Origin: Aurantimonas sp. 22II-16-19i
GTDB taxonomy: Bacteria > Pseudomonadota > Alphaproteobacteria > Rhizobiales > Rhizobiaceae
Direction of reading: 5' to 3'
Length of the DNA: 64,000 nucleotides
Assembly (NCBI RefSeq): GCF_002088275.1
Contig: NZ_AQQS01000002.1
Coordinates: forward strand, 1-64,000
Position 1 is the stretch's first letter; each line of letters starts with the position of its first letter. This document shows, in pieces, positions 53,842 through 64,000 of this stretch. The notes under the pieces were generated by a model. The model saw nothing but the letters and a program-made list of their open reading frames with translations, was not told where the DNA came from and did not search any database. Both the position numbers and the translations under genes were made by a program.

Positions 53842-54588
53842 TCAATGACCGAGATAGACTTCGACGACCTTCGGATCGGCCTTGACGTGGGCCATCGAGC
53901 CTTCCGAAATCACCCGGCCCTGGTGGAGCACGGTGACCTTGTGGGCGATGTCCTCGACGAACTTCATGTCGTGCTCGATGACGATGACCGAGCGACCCTC
54001 GATGATCCGGTGGAGGAGCTCGGCGGTCTTGATGCGCTCGGAGACGCTCATGCCGGCGACGGGCTCGTCGAGCATCAGGAGCTCGGGATCCTGGATCAGG
54101 AGCATGCCGATCTCCAGCCACTGCTTCTGGCCGTGGCTGAGATATTCGGCCCGCTCGTCCAGATGATCGGCGAGGAAGATCATCTCGGCGATCTCGGCCA
54201 CCCGCTCGCGCACCTCGCGGTCGCGCTTGAAGGCCAGCGCGCCGAAGACGCTGCGGCCACGGGGAAAGGATATCTCCAGATTCTCGAAGACGCTCAGATC
54301 CTCGTAGATCGACGGGTTCTGGAATTTCCGTCCCACCCCGGCATGGACGATCTGGTGTTCCTTCATCTCGGTCAGTTCCTTGCCGCGGAACCGGATCGAT
54401 CCGGAGGTGGCTCTCGTCTTGCCGCAGATGAGGTCGAGGGCGGTGGTCTTGCCGGCGCCGTTCGGCCCGATGATCACCCGGATCTCGCCGGGATCGACGT
54501 AGAAGGAGAGGTCGTCCACCGCCTTGAACCCGTCGAAGGAGACGGTCAGGGCCTCGACGGCGAGGAGAAATTCGGTCGGTGCGGTCAT
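53842..54588 (-). CDS. urtD: Urea/amide ABC transporter ATPase UrtD
   Basis: A 248-residue ATPase. Walker A GPNGAGKTT; the signature is degenerate, L-S-H-G-Q-K-Q-W-L, as in other UrtD proteins; Walker B L-L-M-L-D-E-P. The ATG at 54588 has a GAGGA ribosome site; a GTG at 54603 overlapping the urtC stop is possible. Confidence 0.94.
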   Translation of the reverse strand: MTAPTEFLLAVEALTVSFDGFKAVDDLSFYVDPGEIRVIIGPNGAGKTTALDLICGKTRATSGSIRFRGKELTEMKEHQIVHAGVGRKFQNPSIYEDLSVFENLEISFPRGRSVFGALAFKRDREVRERVAEIAEMIFLADHLDERAEYLSHGQKQWLEIGMLLIQDPELLMLDEPVAGMSVSERIKTAELLHRIIEGRSVIVIEHDMKFVEDIAHKVTVLHQGRVISEGSMAHVKADPKVVEVYLGH

Positions 54589-54599
54589 GGCTTGTGTCC

Positions 54600-55736
54600 T
54601 CACTCGGCGATCGGGGCCGGGGCCTCGGCGGGCGTGGGCCGGCGCTCGCCCAGCTTGGCCACGAGGCGCAGCAAAAGGGGCTCGACATGGGATTTGTAGA
54701 GACCGGCGAGACCGTTCGGGAACGCCATGACGACGGCGATGAACAGGCCGCCCATGGCGAACAGCCAGAGCTCGGGAAAGCTCTCGGAGAAGGTCGTCTT
54801 GCCGAAATTGACCAGCAGCGTGCCGTAGACCGCGCCGATCAGCGACAGCCGGCCGCCGACGGCGCAGTAGATGACCATTTCGATGGATGGCACGATGCCG
54901 ACGAAGGTCGGCGACATGAAGCCGACCTGGAGGGTGAACATCGCCCCGCCGATGCCGGAGATCGCCGCCGCGAAGCAGAAGACGAAGACCTTGTAGGCGG
55001 CGACGTCGTAGCCGGAGAAGCGGACCCGGTCCTCCTTGTCGCGCAGGGCGACGAGGATGCGCCCGAGCTTGGAGGAGCGCACGAACATCGACAGGCCGAT
55101 GACGCCGAGGAGGAGGGCGGCGTTGACGAAATAGAGGATCGTCTTGGCGCTATCGGTGCGGATGTCCCAGCCATTGAGGGTTCTAAGGTCGGTGATGCCG
55201 TTGACGCCGCCGGTATAGCCCTGCTGGCCGATGATGAGGATGGTCAGGATCGCGGCGATCGCCTGGGTGATGATGGCGAAATAGACGCCGCCGACGCGGC
55301 GCGTGAACATCGCGAAGCCGATGACGAAGGCGAGGATGGCCGGCACCGCGACGACGGCGAGAAGGGTGAAGGCGAAGGAATGGAACGGCTCCCAGAAGGC
55401 CGGCAGCGCGGTGATCTGGTTCCAGTCCATGAAGTCCGGGATGCCGGGCGTCGACTGGATGCTGGTGGCTTCCGGCGTCGAGGCCTCGAGCTTCAGGAAC
55501 ATCGCCATGCAGTAGCCGCCGAGGCCGAAGAAGATGCCCTGGCCGAGGGAGAGGATGCCGGCCGAGCCCCAGCACAGGACGAGGCCGACGGCGACGAAGG
55601 CGTAGGTGAGATACTTGCCGACCATGTTCAGCCGGAAGGCGTCGGTGATCGCCGGCAGCACCACAAGGATGACCGCGGCGAGGAGGACGAAGCCGATCAG
55701 CTCGGTCTTCTTCGGGGAGTTGAGAAAGGCTGTCAT
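54600..55736 (-). CDS. urtC: Urea/amide ABC transporter permease UrtC
   Basis: A 378-residue inner-membrane permease. Multiple hydrophobic segments with G-I-L-S-L-G-Q-G-I-F-F-G-L-G-G-Y-C-M-A-M-F-L, the pattern of UrtC as distinct from LivM. The hydrophilic stretch around residues 85-115 (L-E-A-S-T-P-E) is the expected UrtC periplasmic loop. Confidence 0.94.
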   Translation of the reverse strand: MTAFLNSPKKTELIGFVLLAAVILVVLPAITDAFRLNMVGKYLTYAFVAVGLVLCWGSAGILSLGQGIFFGLGGYCMAMFLKLEASTPEATSIQSTPGIPDFMDWNQITALPAFWEPFHSFAFTLLAVVAVPAILAFVIGFAMFTRRVGGVYFAIITQAIAAILTILIIGQQGYTGGVNGITDLRTLNGWDIRTDSAKTILYFVNAALLLGVIGLSMFVRSSKLGRILVALRDKEDRVRFSGYDVAAYKVFVFCFAAAISGIGGAMFTLQVGFMSPTFVGIVPSIEMVIYCAVGGRLSLIGAVYGTLLVNFGKTTFSESFPELWLFAMGGLFIAVVMAFPNGLAGLYKSHVEPLLLRLVAKLGERRPTPAEAPAPIAE

Positions 55737-55745
55737 GACGGCTCC

Positions 55746-56672
55746 TCAGCGGCGGACTTTGAGGACGAAGAGGCCCTGCGGGCGCAGCATCAGGATGCCG
55801 ACCACGGTCAGGAGCGTGAGCACCTTGGCCATCGAGCCGGAGAGGAAGAACTCCATCGTCGACTGGGCCTGGGAGATGGTGAATGCGGAGGCGACCGTGC
55901 CGATCAGGCTGGTCGCGCCGCCGAAGACGACGACGAGGAAGGTGTCGACGATGTAGAGCTGGCCGGAGCTCGGGCCGGTCGAGCCGATCATGGTGAAGGC
56001 CGAGCCGGCGATGCCGGCGATGCCGCAGCCGAGCCCGAAGGTGAGGCGGTCGACCCGTTCCGTGTCGATGCCGACGGCGCCGGCCATCGGCCGGTTCTGC
56101 ACCACGGCGCGCACCTGCGCCCCGAAGCGCGAGCGGAACATGATCAGATAGACGGCGAGCGTGATCGCGAGGGTGATGGCCATGACGATCAGGCCGTTGA
56201 TCGGGATCTCGATGATGTCGGTGAGGGGCAGCGAACCCATCATCCAGTCGGGCAGCGTCACGCCCACCTCTCTGGCGCCGAAGATCGTCCGGTAGGTCTG
56301 CTGCAGGATCAGCGACAGACCCCAGGTGGCGAGCAGCGTGTCGAGCGGGCGTCTGTAGAGGAACCGGATCATGCCCATCTCGACCAGCATGCCGAGCGCG
56401 CCGGCGGCGAAGAAGGCGAGCACCATGGCGACGAAGAAGGAGACCGGCATCAGGCCCGGCACGACGGCCTCGACGAGGTTGGTCGTCAGATACGTCACAT
56501 AGGCGCCGAGGATCATGAACTCGCCATGGGCCATGTTGATCACGCCCATCTGGCCGAAGATGATCGCAAGGCCGAGCGCCATCAGCACGAAGACCGAAAA
56601 CAGCACCAGGCCGGCAAAGCCCTGCATGGCGAAGATCGATCCGAGCTCGCTCCAGGAATAATCCGCGAACAT
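55746..56672 (-). CDS. urtB: Urea/amide ABC transporter permease UrtB
   Basis: A 308-residue inner-membrane permease: V-I-N-M-A-H-G-E-F-M-I-L-G-A-Y-V-T-Y matches UrtB. This is the short form; many UrtB proteins carry a ~200-residue periplasmic N-terminal extension, absent here. Nine bases before urtC. A strong hairpin (56747-56776) separates it from urtA. Confidence 0.94.
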   Translation of the reverse strand: MFADYSWSELGSIFAMQGFAGLVLFSVFVLMALGLAIIFGQMGVINMAHGEFMILGAYVTYLTTNLVEAVVPGLMPVSFFVAMVLAFFAAGALGMLVEMGMIRFLYRRPLDTLLATWGLSLILQQTYRTIFGAREVGVTLPDWMMGSLPLTDIIEIPINGLIVMAITLAITLAVYLIMFRSRFGAQVRAVVQNRPMAGAVGIDTERVDRLTFGLGCGIAGIAGSAFTMIGSTGPSSGQLYIVDTFLVVVFGGATSLIGTVASAFTISQAQSTMEFFLSGSMAKVLTLLTVVGILMLRPQGLFVLKVRR

Positions 56673-56746
56673 GTCGGGCTCCGAAACTGGGGATGAAGGG
56701 GGGACGGGAAAGCCGGGGAGGGGACGCTTCGCCCCCCGCCCGATGC

Positions 56747-56776
56747 CCGGCCGCCGGCGGAGACCGCGGCGGCCGG
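56747..56776 (-). terminator. Very stable hairpin between urtA and urtB
   Basis: CCGGCCGCC (56747-56755) pairs with GGCGGCCGG (56768-56776) and the stem continues with GCGG/CCGC around an AGA loop, giving 13 base pairs with one bulged G. It starts right after the urtA stop. There is no T run, so mRNA stabilisation or partial termination is the likely purpose, raising UrtA over the membrane subunits. Confidence 0.7.
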
Positions 56777-56787
56777 ATCGCCGAAGC

Positions 56788-58059
56788 TTATTGATAGCCC
56801 TCGGGGAACGGGTTCGGCTCGACGAGATCCTTGGTCTCGTAGACCACTTCGTACTGGCCGTCGGTCTGAGCGTGGCCGATGCGGGTCTTCGACCAGAGGT
56901 GATGGTTCTCGTGGATCTTCACGTAGCCTTCGGGCGCCGTGGTCAGCTCGATGCCGGGCGAGGCCTCGCGCACCTTGTCGATGTCGAACGAGCCGGCCTT
57001 CTCGACCGCCGCCTTCCACAGCCACGGGCCCTCATAGGCGGCCTGGGTGACGTCGCCGATGACGCTGTCCTCGCCATATTTCGCCTTGAAGGCCGCGACG
57101 AACTTCTCGTTGTTCTCGTTCTTCAGGCTCTCGAAATACTTCATCGCCGCATAGGCGCCGACGATGTTCTCGCCGCCGATGCCGCGGATCTCGTCCTCGG
57201 TGACCGAGATGGTGAGAAGCAGCGGCTTCTCCTTGGTCATGTCGATGCCGGCGGCCTTCAGCTGCTTGTAGAAGGCGACGTTCGAGCCGCCGACGATGAT
57301 CGCATAGATCACGTCGGGCTTCTTCAGCTTGATCTTGTTGATCACCGAGTTGAACCCGGTGGAGCCGAGCGGGAAGTAGTCCTCGCCGACGACCTTGCTG
57401 CCGAGGTGGTCCTCGATGTGCTTGCGGGCGATCTTGTTCGAGGTGCGCGGCCAGATGTAGTCGGAGCCGAGCAGATAGAAGCTCTTGGCGCCCTTTTCCT
57501 TGCTCACCCAGTCGAGGCCGGCGATGATCTGCTGGGTCGCCTCCTGACCGGTGTAGATGACGTTCGGCGACTGCTCGAGGCCCTCGTAGAAGGTCGGGTA
57601 GTAGAGCATGCCGTTATACTGCTCGAACACCGGCAGCACCGCCTTGCGCGAGGCCGAGGTCCAGCAACCGAAGACCGCCGCGACCTTGTCCTCGACGAGG
57701 AGCTTCTTGGCCTTCTCGGCGAAGGTCGGCCAGTCCGAGGCGCCGTCCTCCTGGATGAACTCGATCTTGCGGCCGAGGACGCCGCCCATCTCGTTGATCT
57801 GGTCGATGGCGAGCTTCTCGGCCTCCACCGAGCCGGTCTCGGAAATCGCCATCGTGCCGGTGACGGAGTGGAGGATGCCGACCTTCACGGTCTCGTCGGT
57901 GACGGCGAGACCGGTGGTGTTGACCTCGCTGGTCGGCGGCGTCTGGGCGAAGCCGAGCTTCGGGGCCGCGGCGAGGCCGAAAGCGAGAGCGGCTGCGCCG
58001 ATCATCAGTTTGCGACGCAGCATGGAGCGCGGGGCCGCGCCCTTCTTGTCGGTGTGCAT
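56788..58059 (-). CDS. urtA: Urea/amide ABC transporter substrate-binding protein UrtA
   Basis: A 423-residue periplasmic binding protein with a twin-arginine-like signal (R-R-K-L-M-I-G-A-A-A-L, cleavage near F-A-Q). The mature sequence V-K-V-G-I-L-H-S-V-T-G-T-M-A-I-S-E-T is diagnostic of UrtA, which binds urea; close relatives next to formamidase bind short amides. Start at 58059 with an AGGGGG ribosome site. First gene of the operon urtABCDE-fmdA-fmdB; divergent from the two-component system at 58398. Confidence 0.94.
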   Translation of the reverse strand: MHTDKKGAAPRSMLRRKLMIGAAALAFGLAAAPKLGFAQTPPTSEVNTTGLAVTDETVKVGILHSVTGTMAISETGSVEAEKLAIDQINEMGGVLGRKIEFIQEDGASDWPTFAEKAKKLLVEDKVAAVFGCWTSASRKAVLPVFEQYNGMLYYPTFYEGLEQSPNVIYTGQEATQQIIAGLDWVSKEKGAKSFYLLGSDYIWPRTSNKIARKHIEDHLGSKVVGEDYFPLGSTGFNSVINKIKLKKPDVIYAIIVGGSNVAFYKQLKAAGIDMTKEKPLLLTISVTEDEIRGIGGENIVGAYAAMKYFESLKNENNEKFVAAFKAKYGEDSVIGDVTQAAYEGPWLWKAAVEKAGSFDIDKVREASPGIELTTAPEGYVKIHENHHLWSKTRIGHAQTDGQYEVVYETKDLVEPNPFPEGYQ

Positions 58060-58397
58060 GGGAAACCCCCTGTCGAATTGGAGTGCCGGGACGGCTGCCG
58101 GCCGAGCGACGCCCGGCGATTGACAGGAGCGAGCATGGGGGCGGATGCTGCAGGGCAACAATACGTCAAAATGCGTATGTTCCCGCGGCGGGATTGCGGC
58201 GACACTCGCGTCAACGCAGCTACCCGCGCGTCGGTGGCTGCGGCGGCTGCGCGGGTGCGGGATCGCTGGATCTCCGGGTTTTCCGGCGGCGTCGACACGG
58301 ATGTCATCAGGTAGGGGTCGTTGACGGAAGCTTGCGGTTCACCGATTTCGCCGAGGTCGTATCCTGCCAGCGCCACGCCGGTGCGGGAGAGGCGATC
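58060..58397. other. Divergent promoter region between urtA and the hybrid kinase
   Basis: A 338-bp gene-free region. It holds an inverted repeat at 58161-58178 in a locally A/T-richer patch about 100 bp upstream of urtA. No clear sigma-54 (TGGCAC-n5-TTGC) site was found in either direction, which is unusual for a nitrogen-controlled urea importer and points to the two-component system or another regulator. Confidence 0.5.
58161..58178. promoter_or_regulatory. Inverted repeat, candidate response-regulator site
   Basis: ATACG (58161-58165) and CGTAT (58174-58178) flank eight A/T-rich bases. It lies midway between urtA and the kinase gene. LuxR-type response regulators bind short dyads of this kind, so the regulator at 61732 could act here. 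The arms are short. Confidence 0.4.
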
Positions 58398-61731
<3,334 letters not shown>

Positions 61732-61742
<11 letters not shown>

Positions 61743-62616
61743 GCGCCCGGACGGCCGGCTCGTGGTCCTGGCGGTGGAGGATTCCCCCGAGGCTGCCGCC
61801 TTCATCGTCGCCGCGCTCGAGGCCGAGGGCATGACCGTCCTCGTCGCGACGGACAGCGCCCGGGCCCTGTCGATCATCGAGCGGGTGACGCCGGACGTCA
61901 TCCTGATGGACGCGATGATGCCGGGAACCGACGGCTTCGAGACCTCCCGGCGGATCAAGGCCAGCGGCAATTTCGCCGACATCCCGATCATCTTCATGAC
62001 CGGCCTCAGCGAGACCGAGCACATCGTGCGGGCTTTTGCCGTGGGAGGCGTCGACTACGTCACCAAGCCGATCCGGCCGGAGGAACTCGTCGCCAGGATC
62101 GGCGTCCACAGCCAGAACGCCCGGATGAGCCGCAGCGCCAGGCTGGCGCTGGAGACCACCGGCCGCTACCTCTTTGCCACCGACGGGGCGGGCGAACTCC
62201 TCTGGGCGACGCGCCAGGCGCGCCAGCTGCTGGCGGAGGAGGCGGGCGCCCGCGAGGCGGCGCTGGCGATCCCGGCGGGGCGCCTGCGCATCGGGGCGAC
62301 GCTGCCTTTGTCGAAGGACCTCTCCCTGACGGTGGTCGGCCGGCTCGGCTCGAAGGAGTTCCTGCTGCGGATCACCCGCGACGGCATGGCCGACGACATC
62401 GAGACGCTGCAGCGCCAGCTGCAGATCACCGCGCGCGAGGCGGAGGTCCTGCTCTGGCTGGCCCGCGGCAAGCCCAACCGCGACATCGCCGAGATCCTGA
62501 AGCTCAGCCCGCGCACGGTGAACAAGCATCTGGAAGTCGTCTTCCGCAAGCTCGGCGTCGAGAACCGCGCCGCTGCAACCGCGATCGCCGTGCGCCAGCT
62601 TTCCGACAACGAGTGA
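61732..62616 (+). CDS. LuxR-type response regulator
   Basis: A 294-residue regulator. The receiver has the acidic pair E-D at 16-17, the phospho-acceptor D60 (V-I-L-M-D-A-M-M-P-G) and K-P at about 113. The LuxR HTH is at about 230-285 (T-A-R-E-A-E-V-L-L-W-L-A-R-G-K, V-N-K-H-L-E). The middle part (about 130-225) is an added PAS-like region. The ATG lies 11 bases inside the kinase gene, so it is the kinase's partner. Probable target: the divergent urt operon. Confidence 0.92.
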
Positions 62617-62665
62617 GGGGCCGGCCCCGGCGCGGGGCGCGGCCTGGCCATCGCAGCGTCGGCGA

Positions 62666-62707
62666 TCCAGCACCGGCCGTCCAGAACCGGCGGTCCAGCA
62701 CCGGATC
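62666..62707. repeat. 14-bp tandem repeat, three units
   Basis: Three adjacent 14-base units beginning TCCAG(C/A)ACCGG, at 62666, 62680 and 62694, between convergent genes. Near-identical, differing at a few positions. No function evident; a short slippage array. Confidence 0.7.
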
Positions 62708-62734
62708 GGGCTGCGAGGCGCCGGCGACGCTTCG

Positions 62735-63988
62735 TCAGCCGGCGCCCCATTTGGCGAGGGATGCGGCCAGCTCCGGATGGTCCCTGGCCTTGGCCGCAAG
62801 GCTCTCGCCGGCTTCGGCGGCCTGCCAGGCCTGGCGGATCGCCCGGACGCCGGCAGCCGGCCCCATCGGATGGCCGTGGATGCCGCCGCCGCCGAGATAC
62901 ATCAGGTCGAGTGTGCGGCCGGTGCGCTCGTAGGTCTCGACCGCCTGGCCGCCCCACTGGCCCGAGCAGACGACGGGGAGCGGCCGGTCGGCATCGGAAA
63001 AGATCGGCGTCATCACGTCGTGGAAGGATTTCACGAAGCTCTCGTCCGGCTCCCAGTATTTGGCCCTGATGCCGTTGATCTGGAACTGGTCGACGCCGAG
63101 CAGCCGCCAGATCTTCTGATAGGCGCGAAACTCCATGCCGAGGCCGGGATGGCGGGTCAGGATGTCCCAGCCGTTGCGATGGGCATGCAGGCAGAGCGCC
63201 GAGCGCTTCCTCAGGAAGCTCATGCCGCCATGGCCGATGGAGTTGATGTTGACGACGGCGGCGTTGCCGCCCGCCGCGACCACTCGGTCATGGTTGCGCA
63301 TCATCACGTCCGGATCGGCCGAGGAGATGCCGAAGGCGTACATCACGCGCTTGCCGGTCTTCTGCTCGTGATCGCGGATCACCGGCATGATGGCCGCGAC
63401 GCGGCTGTCCAGCGGCGAATAGCCGGGGCTCATCAGCTTCTCGTCGTCCTTGATGAAGTCGACGCCGGCCTCGCAGAGCGTCTTGACCACCGCGGCCGTC
63501 TCCTGCGGCAGGAGCCCCAGCGAGGGCTTGATGATCGAGGCGATCATCGGACCCTTGGCGACGCCCATCAGCTTGCGCGAGCCGGCGATGCCGAATTGCG
63601 GGCCCGGATGGCAGGCGAAGGCTTCCGGCAGCTCGATGTCCATCACCCGGATGCCGGAGAGGCCGCGGGCGGCGTAGACGCCGCCGATGGCGATCGTCAT
63701 CAGGGCGGCGATGTCGGTGCCGACGGCTTCGAGCGGATAGGAGATGACGGCGTCGGCCCGCCGGACGGGACCCGTCGCGCCCGGCTGCGGGATCGAGGGC
63801 GTCGCGATGTCCGGCAGCGGCTCCACCGCCTCGACCCTTGCCGCGCAGCGGGCCTTCACCGCCGCCGTCTCGCCTGCCAGCTCGGTGAAGGTGCCGGTCG
63901 ACTGATCGGAGGCGATCTTCTGCGCCATCGCTTGCGGATCGCCGGCGGTCTCGATGCGGTAGGTCACCCTGATGCTGTCTCGGCTCAC
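62735..63988 (-). CDS. RuBisCO-like protein (large-subunit family, form IV-type)
   Basis: A 417-residue RuBisCO large-subunit-family protein. Residues for lysine carbamylation and magnesium binding are kept: K154 (I-I-K-P-S-L-G-L) and K180-D-D-E183. The N-terminal domain is shorter than in true RuBisCO, and the loop-6 region and C-terminal G-G-G-G-I-H-G-H-P differ, as in RuBisCO-like proteins. Relatives in rhizobia decarboxylate or transcarboxylate sugar-acid phosphates in apionate and related pathways; others enolise methylthio-ribulose derivatives. The GTG start overlaps an apparent upstream stop (GTGA), so an unseen gene precedes it. Confidence 0.9.
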   Translation of the reverse strand: MSRDSIRVTYRIETAGDPQAMAQKIASDQSTGTFTELAGETAAVKARCAARVEAVEPLPDIATPSIPQPGATGPVRRADAVISYPLEAVGTDIAALMTIAIGGVYAARGLSGIRVMDIELPEAFACHPGPQFGIAGSRKLMGVAKGPMIASIIKPSLGLLPQETAAVVKTLCEAGVDFIKDDEKLMSPGYSPLDSRVAAIMPVIRDHEQKTGKRVMYAFGISSADPDVMMRNHDRVVAAGGNAAVVNINSIGHGGMSFLRKRSALCLHAHRNGWDILTRHPGLGMEFRAYQKIWRLLGVDQFQINGIRAKYWEPDESFVKSFHDVMTPIFSDADRPLPVVCSGQWGGQAVETYERTGRTLDLMYLGGGGIHGHPMGPAAGVRAIRQAWQAAEAGESLAAKARDHPELAASLAKWGAG

Positions 63989-64000
63989 CGGCGCGTCTCC
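63985..64000 (-). CDS. C-terminal end of an upstream gene (truncated by window edge)
   Basis: On the minus strand the last bases read as codons E-T-R-R followed by TGA (63987-63985), overlapping the GTG start of the RuBisCO-like gene. Such GTGA overlaps recur in this genome, for example add and deoB, so a coupled upstream gene, possibly a kinase or aldolase of the same pathway, probably lies beyond the window. Only four codons are visible. Confidence 0.35.

Overview
The window is uniformly GC-rich, densely packed chromosomal DNA with many ATGA/GTGA stop-start overlaps. I infer an alphaproteobacterium of the order Hyphomicrobiales (Rhizobiales; an Aurantimonas/Aureimonas-like genome would fit). 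The signs are the small families DUF1491, DUF5330 and DUF6456, a DivJ-like kinase locus, Tad/Cpa pilus genes and many solute-binding-protein ABC importers. I see no rRNA, tRNA, CRISPR, phage or transposase gene.

Layout. 1-2.3 kb: tail of an unknown gene, an AprI/Inh-like secreted protein, a LacI regulator and a tiny secreted protein behind a strong terminator. 2.6-5.1 kb: a two-gene c-di-GMP unit, a periplasmic molybdopterin-oxidoreductase-fold protein without any cysteine plus a membrane GGDEF-EAL enzyme. 5.2-8.1 kb: nucleoside salvage operon deoB-add-upp. 8.3-11.4 kb: part of a Tad pilus locus (two TadE-type pseudopilins, a secretin-N-like protein, Flp pilin, CpaA peptidase). 11.5-17.8 kb: a LIV-type amino acid importer with two tandem paralogous binding proteins. 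17.9-24.1 kb: core alphaproteobacterial genes, including a DnaA-domain-IV/DUF6456 pair, SufE, and a DivJ-like kinase followed by a peptidoglycan-binding-domain protein and DUF1491. 24.3-26.3 kb: TetR with a divergent quinone-oxidoreductase/ABM monooxygenase pair. 26.5-31.2 kb: an Amt-PAS-GGDEF-EAL fusion and a homocysteine methyltransferase. 31.7-39.4 kb: a sugar ABC import and catabolic operon with a divergent LacI and a perfect palindromic operator. 39.6-47.2 kb: a complete seven-gene Nit1C cluster (nitrilase, radical SAM, acetyltransferase, AIR-synthase-like, flavoprotein and two small proteins) divergent from a MocR regulator. 47.4-51.2 kb: TetR, a lipoprotein hydrolase and a ThDP enzyme. 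51.5-62.6 kb: formamidase fmdA with fmdB, a complete urtABCDE urea/amide importer, and a divergent NCS1-permease hybrid histidine kinase with a LuxR-type response regulator. 62.7-64 kb: a RuBisCO-like protein.

Working together. The right half reads as a nitrogen-scavenging region. Nit1C probably hydrolyses nitriles or cyanide, FmdA releases ammonia from formamide or short amides, and Urt imports urea or amides. Two transporter-sensor fusions (NCS1-His kinase, and Amt-c-di-GMP enzyme further left) could report nitrogen supply. Three separate ABC operons carry a GC-rich hairpin just after the binding-protein gene. A composite ~105 bp inverted-repeat element occurs twice, in opposite orientations (16.4 and 29.8 kb).
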